Positions 53,285 through 63,654 of a DNA stretch of 64,000 nucleotides are shown piece by piece. The DNA comes from Macrostomum hystrix (lineage: Eukaryota; Platyhelminthes; Macrostomidae): positions 558,001 through 622,000 of the forward strand of contig CATNEN010000031.1 in assembly GCA_950097015.1 (NCBI GenBank). Direction: 5' to 3'. The first letter of the stretch is position 1, and the number at the start of each line of letters is the position of its first letter. A model generated the notes under the pieces. That model had not been told where the DNA came from, did not search any database, and saw only the letters and a list, made by a program, of their open reading frames with translations. The position numbers and the translations under genes are program-made.

Positions 53285-55040
53285 ACAGCTCGACGGCCGG
53301 CAGCAACAGCAGCTTGCTACTCATCCCTGACATCCAGACGCGCCGGCGATTCCTGGTCGACACTGGCGCTGAGGTGAGAATTTTCCCCGTCACCGGCACA
53401 GACTCTCGCCTGCATTCACCAGGTCTGCCGCTCTACGCGGCTAACGGCAGCGTCATCCGCACTTTCGGGACGCGAGAGCTCACGCTCGACCTGGGAATCC
53501 GTAGCTGCTCCTGGCCGTTCATCCTAGCAGAGGTCTCTCGCCCGCTCATAGGCGCTGATTTCCTTCGCCAGCACGGCCTGCTGGTGGACCTGCCGCACCG
53601 GCGGCTTCTGGACGCTCGATCGCTTGCCAGCGTGCACCTGCTGGGCAGCACGGGGCCCGGACTGCAGCTCGCCGCAGCCGCTGCTGCGGATCCGTACAGA
53701 CAGCTGCTGGCGGAATTCCCCGCCCTCACCGAGCCCAGTTTTCAGAAGGCCGAGCCTCGCCACGGGGTGGAACACCACATCCCGACCAACGGCCCGCCGG
53801 GTCACGCCCGCCCACGCCGCCTGCCACCGGACAAGCTGGCGGTGGCCAAAGAAGAGTTCCGGCTCCTGGAACAGCTTGGTATTGTGCGCCGGTCCCACAG
53901 ACCGTGGTCCTCGCCGCTGCACATGGTGCCTAAAGTCTCTGGCGGTTGGCGGCCCTGCGGCGACTTCAGGCGACTCAACGACGCCACCGTGCCCGACCGC
54001 TACCCGGTGCCGCACATTCAAGATTTTTCGTCGCGCCTGGCCGGCTGCTCGGTTTTCTCCAAAATCAACTTGGTGCGCGGCTACCACCAGGTGCCGATGG
54101 CCGCCGCCGATGTGCCTAAGACCGCCGTCATCACCCCGTTCGGCCTCTTCGAGTTCCTTAGAATGCCGTTCGGGCTTAAGAATGCGGCCCAGGCTTTCCA
54201 GCGCTTGTCGACTCTGTCTGCCAGGACTTACTCGTAGATTTCGTCTTCGTCTATATAAACGACTTCCGCAGCCCACAGCAACACCTGGAGCACCTGCGTA
54301 CGCTGTTTCAGCGCCTGGCCAGCAACGGTCTCATCGTCAACCCGGCCTAGTGCGAGTTCGAGTTCGGCGGCAGGGAGATCGATTTCCTCGGCCACCGGAT
54401 CAGCGCTGCCGGCGCCGTGCCGCTGCCTGCTAAGGTCGACGCTATCGTCCGTTTTACGCCGCCAGCCACCATCAAGGGCCTGCAGGAGTTCGCCGGAATG
54501 GTCAACTTCTACCACCGCTTCATGCCGGGGGCCGCCCGGCTTCTGCGCCCCATCCACGCGGCCATGGCCAGCAAGGAGAAGCTCGTCCGGTGGACACCCG
54601 AACTGACAGCCGCTTTCGACGGGGCGAAGCAGGCGCTGGCCGCTGCCGCTATGCTAGCGCACCCTCGACCGGATGCGCCCATCGCCCTCACCGTCGACGC
54701 CTCAGACACCGCCGTAGCCGCGGCGCTTGAGCAGCGGATTGGCGGCGCCTGGCAGCCGCTCGCCTTCTTCAGCCGGCAGCTTCGCCCGCACGAGCAGAAG
54801 TACAGCGCGTTCGATCGTGAGCTGCTCGCCCTGTATCTGGCGGTAAGGCACTTCCGCTACTTTTTAGAAGGCCGCACCTTCACCGCATTCACAGATCACA
54901 GGCCACTGGTGGGATTTGTTTTCGTCCGGTGGGATGGCCATCGAGCACCGCTGCAGAAGCCCTACGACGGCCCATTCAAGGTCATCCAGCGGGGCGACAA
55001 GACCTTCCTGTTTGACCTGGGCACGCGACGCGTACAATAG
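53285..55040 (+). pseudogene. Gypsy pol: protease, RT, RNase H; integrase deleted
   Basis: The frame enters from about 53194, overlapping gag. Protease: FLVDTGAE at about 53354. RT: PWSSPLHMVPKVSGGWRPCG, DFRRLNDATVPDRYPVPHIQ and FGLFEFLRMPFGLKNAAQAF. The frame then breaks near 54204 (1-nt loss) and hits a TAG at 54235-54237. The shifted frame continues with DFVFVYIND, whose second motif residue is Asn where the family has Asp, and meets a TAG at about 54349. RNase H follows: LTVDASDTAVAAALEQ, FFSRQLRPHEQKYSAFDREL and FTDHRPL. Straight after comes VRWDGHRAPLQKPYDGPFKV, the end of integrase, so the zinc and core domains between them are lost. A TACTCGTA octamer at 54229-54236 adds two codons to the RT. 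Confidence 0.85.
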
Positions 55041-57467
55041 TTATTTTACTGCATGTGCTTCTCAAGTTTTTTTAGATGACTTAACTGAGGGCCTATAGTT
55101 TCATACATTTGAAGCAAAGTACGAGCTATATTAGAAGCATAGTTATGGCTGTAGAAGCAAAGTATCTTCAAATCTCGACAGATTATCAAATAAAATAAGA
55201 AACGTTTGCGCGCTGAGCTTCCCGAATTGAGCAGTTGCGAATTTGAGAGCATTGAGCATGAGAGATGTCGATGGAATGACTGAATGAGTGATCAAACATG
55301 CACCCCGAAGTGTCGAGCTGACTTTAGCTTGCTCCTGACTGATGCCAGCTACTATCCTTCTCATAGCCCCTCATCCCTGGTGCTCAGCAGCGGCATCATT
55401 CAGGGCGCGCAGCAGCGGAGCTTAAAAGCGCACGGGGCATACGTTGGCGTGTCCCTATATATATGCAGCAGAGTTTTTTTCAACTGGGCTTGCAGGCCTC
55501 ATCAATATTTAGCGCAGTGCTGGGTTCCTCCGTGTTACTCGTAATTCAGCGCTCACTCTGACGGCACTCGTTCTCTCTTTTCACTAAGAGTGGCCCAGTA
55601 AAAGCCGCCCGCGAACTGCATGGAGGCTCGCAGTTGTATTTCCTCGCAAGTCGATTAATATTGATTGTTAGCCTGCTCTGCCTGATTTGCTTCGCTGAAG
55701 AAGATGAAGCGCAGAGTCTGTTTGATGGCGACAGGGAGATGAATGTTGGCAATAATTCCAGCAGCTGTGCACCTCCATGAGCCAGTTCTTTTTGCTAGAA
55801 ATAAATAATTCAGCAGGATGGGAAAAAAAGTGCGAAAATATACGACCTATTTTCGATCAATTGCTTCGCCTGAGCACCCTATGAGGAGTTCAAATACGAA
55901 TCGCACTGAACCTGTGGGATTGTAGCGGGGCACCTGACCCTCCAAAACTACCTCGACTTTTCGCGAAGGATTTTTTGCGTCCTGAACAGCTAAATTTTCC
56001 AGTCATATTCGCTCATGAAAGCTTTTTATTTAATATAAGTTTAATGTGCTCGTAAATTACCTATAGATTTTCTTCTCAGATTAATTTCATTGTCTCTTGT
56101 CCCATTTTGTCTTGCACAATACTTATCAATGTCGCTATAGTACAAGCACAGACGTGGTAGGTACACTTGAGATTTCAAGCTCAGCCAGTGCAAGACACAC
56201 TGGTCTGATCTGATACTGTTTCAATTAAGAGTATAAATAGAGAAATTATGGCGTCTTTCTGCGTTAGTCTTTAAGTCTATGAGCTTCATATAATTAATCA
56301 TTTACTTTGCCGTGCATGGCCGTAGCCATGTGCTGTTGCTATACTTACCGTGTCTAGCTGCCGTCATTAGATGTAAAGATGGCACTGATGATTTGACATC
56401 TCGGCTTTCTGTATCTTCCGTGTGTCAGAACTGCGTGAACCCTGCCCACTTCCAGTTAGCCAATTCTTTTTGCTAGAAATGAATAATTCTGCAGTACGGG
56501 AGAAGTCCGAAAATTTATACGGACTTATTTTCGATCGATTGCGTCGTCCAAGCACCTATGCTTACAAAAATTAATGCTGAACCCATCGGTGCGGGGTTTG
56601 TTTGTGCCTAAACCCTGAAGCGTACCCTTGTGACGCTTCATATGAGCTTAGCTGCTACTTTTATATTATAATGAGCGTGTAAACAGCATGGACATTGACG
56701 TTAGATTTTCCTTATGGTAATATAACCAAGGACCACTATAGTTATTTAGTTCCATAGTTGTATAGTTTTGTATTTCTACACTAGTCCTTGAATAGCCCCG
56801 AACTTGTTGATTAAACTTCAAGTTGTTACTTCAAATGAAGAATGTGCGAGCTACCTGTCTCTGACCTGGTGTACTAAGGAGATAAAAAATCCTGCGCAAT
56901 TTTTAAATATTTAAACTATTTTGTTCGCTGCTGCACTACTGGAAGCAGTTAAGAAGGATCCGTTATTATATAGAGACTCGCTCTCAAGGAGGAAACAATT
57001 ATCTGCTCTGCAGACAGGCAAAATTGAAGGCAAATTATAAGGGCGTGTCCAAAAAATGCCTGAAATGTCCGAGCTAAGAAATGTGTGAAATTTGTGCTCA
57101 CCTGTGTACAATCGTACATTTTCACTCCTCATTTGCAAACCTTAATTATTCGCTTTTAGAAAGAGGTCTAGGCCACTCACTGCGCCCCTACATCGAACAG
57201 TATTTTTCGCATTCAAAACCGAGCATTTATAGGCCAGTCAATTTGTTCTCTCTCTCGAGCTGGCTGGCGCAGCTACGTGTCAGCAGGCACTAGCTGGGAA
57301 CAGGCAAACCCCGCCGTATCAGCTGCCCAATAGCTGATAAGGCCCCGAGCAGGTGCTCGGAATCTAGTGTCGCAAGTAGACCTAATAGAGCTCGGGCTCT
57401 GTTGTGCATTGCAGCACAGAATTTCCCGAGGCGCAAGGTAGAATAAGGCAAGCCTACACTAGCACAG
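55041..57467. other. Intergenic with a dispersed duplication
   Basis: I see no gene. A segment of about 104 bp at 55783-55886 recurs in the same orientation at 56461-56563 (CTTTTTGCTAGAAATRAATA, then ATTTTCGATC). One TACTCGTA octamer lies at about 55537-55544. Confidence 0.5.
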
Positions 57468-58007
57468 ATGAGCACCGGACAAATGTCCAGCTTGGGCACA
57501 GTGACAGTGCGATCGCTTGAGTCTGATGAGATAAATCAGGCTACAAGTATCCGGAGTTTGAGAACACCTATCTACCGAACCAGCATCGTTCACCTGACTC
57601 TGTCTGGTATTAACAGCCTGTTCACTCTTCTGTTGTTGTGCGCCAAGCTCTTCACAATTATCTTCAATGGAGTGTTCCCGTCCCTGTGGTACCTGAGCTT
57701 CCTATATACCGTGCTGCGCATTCTTCACATCTGCGCCGGCGCCACAGCCTACACCGTCAAAGACGTTTCAAGCGACCATTTGAAGACCCGAGTCAGCATG
57801 GCCTGCGCAGTTTGCGGAATCAGCGTCCTGTTCTCGCTGGGAGAAGCGATTGGCAGGGGATTTGAGACCAATTACTACATGAAGACAAACGACGTGCTCA
57901 ATGGAATTGGTAGTGGAGTTCAGGTGCTACTGAATTTGGGTCTGTGCATCCTCAGCACTATCCTGACTGTGATGTGCGCGACACTGACTGGCAAGCTACA
58001 CGCATGA
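57468..58007 (+). CDS. MS4A/CD20-like four-TM protein
   Basis: The single-exon protein of 179 residues has four hydrophobic segments, at about 40-62, 68-93, 105-128 and 148-174, with short N- and C-terminal tails. The layout is TM1-TM2 close together, then a charged loop DVSSDHLKTRVS, TM3, an external loop with FETNYYMKTND, and TM4 starting GIGSGVQVLLNLG. This resembles the MS4A/TMEM176 topology, but I cannot point to a diagnostic motif, so the family call is tentative. The likely site of action is the plasma membrane or vesicles. The ATG follows agcacag directly, with an acceptor-like AG at the start codon. Codon use is coding-like. The stop is TGA at 58005-58007. Confidence 0.7.
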   Translation: MSTGQMSSLGTVTVRSLESDEINQATSIRSLRTPIYRTSIVHLTLSGINSLFTLLLLCAKLFTIIFNGVFPSLWYLSFLYTVLRILHICAGATAYTVKDVSSDHLKTRVSMACAVCGISVLFSLGEAIGRGFETNYYMKTNDVLNGIGSGVQVLLNLGLCILSTILTVMCATLTGKLHA

Positions 58008-61000
58008 TCGACAATAATGACCAACTTTCGAATTCTGCCTCAAGCATGCTCGTAAATTTCTGATCTATGCAACTTGCTTTTTTCGGAAAGAACGTTTAAA
58101 TTCTTATTTTTAATCATTATAATATATATGCAGTTTATTCAAGTGCACTTGTACAGGAAGCGCTTGCGAGAGCCCACGATTATGTCGATTCAGATCTTGC
58201 TGACTCAGATGCCAAAAAAGTTTTATGCAGAGTTCCATGGTTAATTATCTGATCGATATACATGCATAGTTGTTTTTAAAACCGGACAGGAAAGGCATAT
58301 TTTTTATAAATAATTAACGAACGTGCGTACTATGTTCATACACATGATACCACTCGACAGAGTCTGCGCCATCCATCACTATAATCAGTACAAGTGCATA
58401 ATTCGCTTTTGCCGCGATGACATTTTAATCATGCCCTCTGCACGTGCAGGGATCGATGCGCTGCTCAGTGCGCCCTCAATAGTGCAGACTTATATGAATG
58501 CGTGAAGCGGGCCAAGTGGTCAATGCCTGCAAGACGTCCTGATCGAGTTCCTTCACGTGAGAACGATCGAACAACGACACTCCGGAACTAACTTAAGCCA
58601 AACGAAGACGAAGTCGCGGCCTGCGAATTGACTCCCTTGCACCTAGCTAAACCTCAGCTCCCTTAATTCTTTTATCATGGCGCCGCAGAGACCAACATGA
58701 CGATCGGAAGGAATTCACGGACAAGGCTGGCGTGCTGCCATCAAGCTACGTCCAACTTTACAGCTGCCTTCCGACAGGGTTAAAGTGAAGAACTTTAAAT
58801 CCATCCGGCTGTACGGCAATTGGGGCGGCGGTCATTGGGGCGGTCCCAATGACCTAACCATGGAAGAAAAGGATCGATGCAGGCATAGAGCCTCTTCTCG
58901 ATCTGCCCCTTTGACAGGTTGAAGACGCGGACGCGGACGAACAACGCTATACAAAAAGACGCATTAGTCTTGTTTAGTTTTCTAATAAAGAAATATTAGA
59001 AATATCTAATACACAAATCGTACCTTAGTCCAACGGTCCCTAAAAAGAATAAAAAAGGCAGTGGCAGAGTGCCTTCTCTGCCAGGGGAAACCCCATTTCC
59101 ACTGTAAAATGTGTCGTTTAGTAGTCTCTGATCAATGTTGGCTGGCCAGGATATTGTTGGGTTTATGTACGTGTGAGGTTACTGGAAAAATAGACAATGT
59201 ACTGTGAAGTGTATAGTGAAGCTTCTACTGTATAGGTTTTAAAGTTATCCGGCACTTATCTCAACGATTATCACGTAATTTTCACGGGTTTGGTTTGAGT
59301 TCGGTAACCAAGTGCGAGTTCGCGCGAATTAAGGTCCAGAACACTGAAAAGACACCGAAAAGACAAATTTTAGCTAAAAAAAATATTATGGTATAGGTAT
59401 ACTACTATTTAGTATATAAAATCGAGACACTATAATGTCAAACATCTAGTCTAGGCCTAAAAGTGGTTAATTTTTCAATCTACGATAAGTTTTACAAAAA
59501 TAAGGAACATTTTCATTTTATGCTTTCATGAATGTTCTATGCTATGGCGATGTCTAGAAGTGATGTCTCTGAGTCGGAGTATTTTAATGTTTTTTTGAAG
59601 GCCCTTTTTATGTAAATTTTAATATCATTCTATTGCCAGTACTAATTTTCCAGTTAAATCAAAGCAGTTCTTAATATGTAGGCCTACTTAGGCATAAATC
59701 TAAAATAAAAATATGATTACGCCTACATAATCAATCACTAGTTTTTTTATATGTTTCGCGTGTCCCAGAAAATGCTTTCAATCCTAGTTTATTTTCTACT
59801 GAAGTAGGCATCCTAAGGTTTTTGTTTTAATCAGATAAAACCACTGAAGAACTCATTTTTGTGTATAGCCTACCCGGCTAGTTAGGCCTAGGTTCATTTG
59901 ATATTCAAATAAATGGTGAATATTTATATTTGTTTTCTTGATTTGTATGATGGTAGTGTTGGTTTACTCTCTGTGTTTTTTGTTTTTACTCTTACTATAG
60001 TTTCTCATTTTCTCTTAATTTATTTGACTTATTCTACTTATCAAAATTTCATTTCTTTCTTTCACAGTCTACTTGTGATTGACTGGCTCACTATTTTTCT
60101 TTCTTTTGTTTTACCTAGGCCTACCAATCTTTCTTTCTGGCCTATCCTTGTATGTATATATCTCAATATCCTTAACTCGTATTTCTCTTTATTTGTGAAT
60201 ATTCCGCTGGCCTAGGCCTAGTATACCATTGTATAGATCATGTAGCTCATGCTAAGTACATGGCAGCAAAATGTGGAAGGCTAGAATATATCCTAAAAAG
60301 GTTTTTCATGTTCTAAATGAAGAAGTGTCTAACACACTTGTATGTACTTAAATGAAATAATGTATTGGACATCAGCATTTTTAATATATTTTATAAAGTC
60401 TAAACATCTATAGCCTAGTATAGCCCTAGGGCCTAGGCTAGGCTAAGGGCCAATTCTAAAATCTCATCAATGGGTAATGAGGCAATTTCTATTTTTAAGA
60501 GAAACTAGAGGCAGTGCCAATGACTGACTCTTGACTGACAGGTCTTGAGCCCTGGACACTATCTACCAATTGCTGCTGTAGTTTGTCCTTGGCATCCCTA
60601 CCAAGAGCAGAGCAGCTCTCTATAGAACTGCTGATGGTGTGAGCCTGTGTGCCTTAGCTTAGTGCCACCCTCCAGCAGTGCCAGCTGATGCTTGTTGGCC
60701 ATTGGCTCTACAGCTACGACAGAGGGTAGCAAACCCACTGGTACTCACCATGCTACACCAGTGGACTAAGCATCTCCAACCACTACACTGGAATCTGATC
60801 TGCCAAACATTAACTGACCCCAAAATTTTGTGACTGCACAAGTATACTAATCTTTGCATCTTATATATATGTAAATTCACTGTGAGGCCAACCATGTATA
60901 TGCAAACCATATATATCAAATTTGGCAGACAACACAAATGTACCCCCAAATTTTTGGGCATATACTAAATGATCCAGACTATGGCTCAGTCTAAAAGTGA

Positions 61001-61770
61001 TGCTTTTTCTTTTCTGTTTATTGCCATAAAACAATTTCTTATCAACATTAAAGTAAGTTAAGACACTAACCAGTTGTGCTTCCATAATCATTGGTACAAT
61101 AATTATATCACATCACACTTTGGGATCTCTGTTTTCATGCTTTCTTGTCATGTTTCACACAATCAGGCTACTTCTTTTGCACCTGTGTTGCCCATCTACA
61201 TGTTTTTTTAACACTTATTCTGATATTTTCTTACTGGAAATCCTTACATGTACTAATTATGTAAAACATTATATAAGCTATGAGAATGAGCCTTTAGACT
61301 TAAGTTGGATGGCATTTTAGATGCTTATATGCATTTTGTGTATAATTGGGCATTTTTTGTTTTTTTATTTACAATTTTTTTGTTGTATAAGCAGAGATTG
61401 TTTGTGCCTACAACTTTGTAGGTTGGGGTTTGTACTCATAGGTAGGGATATAGCAACATATTTCTATTTTGTATACTAAAAAACAAAAAAGTTTTCTGGG
61501 AATCAAAACTTACTTAATTTGTTACAACCACCATGTTCAGATCAGAAGACTTATTTACTAAAACATTCCACAAGCACTTTAAAGTAGCTATGCTAAGCAA
61601 ATTCTTTTGGGTCCCTAAAATCACCATAGATTAGTAAAAGGCTAGAGCTAATATGATGCAACATTTTTATCTTTTTGGCTTTCATTTAAGTCTCTTGAGT
61701 TAAATCACAGATAAGGCATCGTTGCAGTTATTATATTACTTTTTCAGCTACATTGACTATTAAAAAACCA
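58008..61770. other. Intergenic with AGGCCTA-rich stretch
   Basis: 58500-58960 has raised GC and short broken coding-like stretches but no frame worth calling. 59450-60470 is dense in TAGGCCTA/CTAGGCCTA palindromes. 60510-60800 holds a SINE-like sequence. The remainder is AT-rich without a gene. Confidence 0.5.
60510..60800 (-). mobile_element. Possible tRNA-derived SINE
   Basis: On the minus strand GTGTAGTGGTTGGAGATGCT (A-box-like) is followed about 40 nt later by GTGGGTTTGCTACC (B-box-like). A GC-neutral body of about 200 bp follows, unlike the AT-rich surroundings. This is the only copy in the window, so the call rests on the head alone. Confidence 0.4.
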
Positions 61771-63152
61771 ATGGATCTATTAAAAAGAATAGTTGCTGTT
61801 TTGACAGTGTCACCAATCTCTGTGGTTGCTGTTACAGCTACAGTCAGCTTCATCTACTGGGACACTTCACGCACCTACCGAGAGAGAAAGGCTGGTAAGT
61901 ATGTTTTGTGCAAAAATTCTTGAAGCTTTTTTCACTGTTGTCATTTGGCGTTTACTGTTTACAATTTGGTTTTTTCTTTCCCAGCACACACATCACACAA
62001 TTATTATATCTCCCTCGAACTCTGGTCATAATAATAATAATAATAATAATTGCAGGGTTCATGGGTTAAATTTTCCATCAACCCCATTACCACAAGACAA
62101 TTAATTCTATGCAATAGCTGGGACATGCAATGAAGGGAAATTTTAGGCAATGGCACATCATTTGGTGACACAAGACCCGCAGCTAGCGTAGCGAGGAGGT
62201 AATTCTGAATTGAGCCCAGCACACATGCACACAGATACCGTGCGCAAACATACGCTCATACAGGTGTGTACATCTGCTCTGATTTTCTCATAGTCTGTCA
62301 CTGTACACTGCTCTGGTTGGCCGTAAGGTTGGGCGAAAATGGCACAACGGCCAAGCCTTCTCACCACATGGCTGCGCCACAAAGAAATGTGGCCTCGCCT
62401 CGAAATCGAGCTAAGGGAACTTGGTGCGAGAGTGAGGTGTGTTAGACTGCTTTGCTACTCACCCCCCCTTAAAGAGAAGTCGCGTTTCTTGCTCTTATCG
62501 ATGTAATGAGTTTAGAGGCAACAAGGTGAGCCGCGGCACTTTGACGACGTTTTGATTTATCTCGGGAGACGAACCATGGTGATTAGGCGGATGCTAGATG
62601 ACTTAGCCTGTTAAATTCACTAGAACTTAACCTTATTGAGCACGCCTGGACATGCTGGCAACTCTGTACCAGCTGTTTAACGTGCTGCAGGAAGAATGAC
62701 AAGAGAGTTCAATTCAAGACAATAGCCCACAGATTTCGGACTTAGGGCGCGTGGTAGCTGAGTTAGACAATCGTGAAAGGCAAAACTCTACTTACGAGTA
62801 CTCATGGACTGTTACTTTTTAACCTAGCACCATGTTTTTAGAAGTTTTTAGAACTGCCAGGCCAGGGGCCTTGATACTTTTTAGACACTTTCTAAAATGT
62901 GTCAAGTAGTTTATTTCTAACATTTTGTAAGTGTATGCGTGGGATCGAGCTTGGTATGCATTTTCATAATTTTTGCATTTACTTAATGCTTGGTTACTTT
63001 TTGCAGAACTGGAAGAGACATCTAGAAAGGCAAAGATTGCAAGGTATGTTTTCCTAGTGACTGAAATACGAGTATATTTACATAAAAAAATAGGTTTTCT
63101 ATCGGAATTGTGTTTTTATTCCAGAGAGTTAGTGCAACAACAACAGGCTTAG
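61771..63152 (+). CDS. 62-residue single-pass membrane microprotein
   Basis: Three exons with GT-AG introns give a 62-residue protein: 61771-61894, 63007-63043 and 63125-63152. The phases fit. Residues 5-31 are a hydrophobic membrane segment (RIVAVLTVSPISVVAVTATV, then SFIYW). A charged helix rich in R, K and E follows, ending ARELVQQQQA. Splicing signals are strong (ggtaagtatg, tttttgcag, ggtatg, tattccag). An AATAAA lies about 100 nt after the stop (about 63254), and tttttcag ends 24 nt before the ATG. The topology resembles small inner-mitochondrial-membrane subunits or assembly factors, but I do not recognise it. Intron 1 (1.1 kb) contains a SINE. Confidence 0.65.
62175..62465 (-). mobile_element. 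SINE copy inside the microprotein gene intron
   Basis: The minus strand begins GTGAGTAGCAAAGCAGTCTA with a B-box-like CTCGATTTCG. The body GGCCACATTTCTTTGTGG, then GAGAAAATCAGAGCAGATGT and ACACACCTGT, matches the copy at 44100-44380 along its whole length. It is inserted opposite to the gene's direction of transcription. Confidence 0.75.
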
Positions 63153-63654
63153 GCTTCAAATTTGCCGGCTAACTGATTTCCTTTGACTTTACTGTAGCAC
63201 TTGGTTCATGTTTTTTGCTCATTGATACTCATTTTGCCTTTCCTGTTGACTGAAATAAATACCGATAATACTGGCTTTTAGTTCCGAAGGAAATCAAATT
63301 CTCTTTGTACGAGTATGTGAGTACCAATTTCATGATCTTGGTCTTTTAGAATGACATGACACTGATCTGATCTATGTCTATATACTCGTAGATATATACG
63401 ATCTGAAACTTTTAACTAACTGAAAAAATATAATCATAAGCAACACATTTGTCTTACAACTTCGTACGCTGATTTAGTCACACAAATGCTGAATAAAAAT
63501 GCGAAATCCAATTTTTTTGACAAACTGACTCTCATATTACGCGACCAAAATGTCCGAATTCATTTTTTGACAACGCATGGTAATATAAAGGAACTGTTAA
63601 TTAACTTTAAACAATTATATTAGGGCTTGAGAAACTATTTTACATTAACGGCGT
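63153..63654. other. Convergent 3' spacer
   Basis: Lies between the microprotein gene (+) and PMPCB (-). It contains the likely AATAAA of the former at about 63254 and two TACGAGTA/TACTCGTA octamers (about 63308 and 63385). Confidence 0.6.

Larger units (their letters stand above)
52317..55040 (+). mobile_element. Defective Ty3/Gypsy LTR retrotransposon
   Basis: The order is a 5' LTR-like region, a primer-binding-like TTGGTGAGCCCGAC at about 52550, gag, protease, RT, RNase H and a short integrase C-terminus. The LTR region contains a TATA box (caatataaaaag at about 52475) followed by aataaa. Its left border near a TGTGGCGG at 52317 is a guess. No 3' LTR follows 55040. The element is dead: one base is missing near 54204, an in-frame TAG sits at about 54349 and nearly all of the integrase is deleted. 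Confidence 0.85.

Noticed and set aside
53194-54433. Minus-strand and third-frame open frames over 250 codons within the Gypsy element
   Set aside because: High GC opens antisense frames; domain motifs are only in the plus-strand gag and pol frames.
58680-58960. GC-raised stretch with a possible VKNFKSIRLYGNWGG frame
   Set aside because: Too short, broken within 60 codons, and no splice sites or neighbours support an exon.
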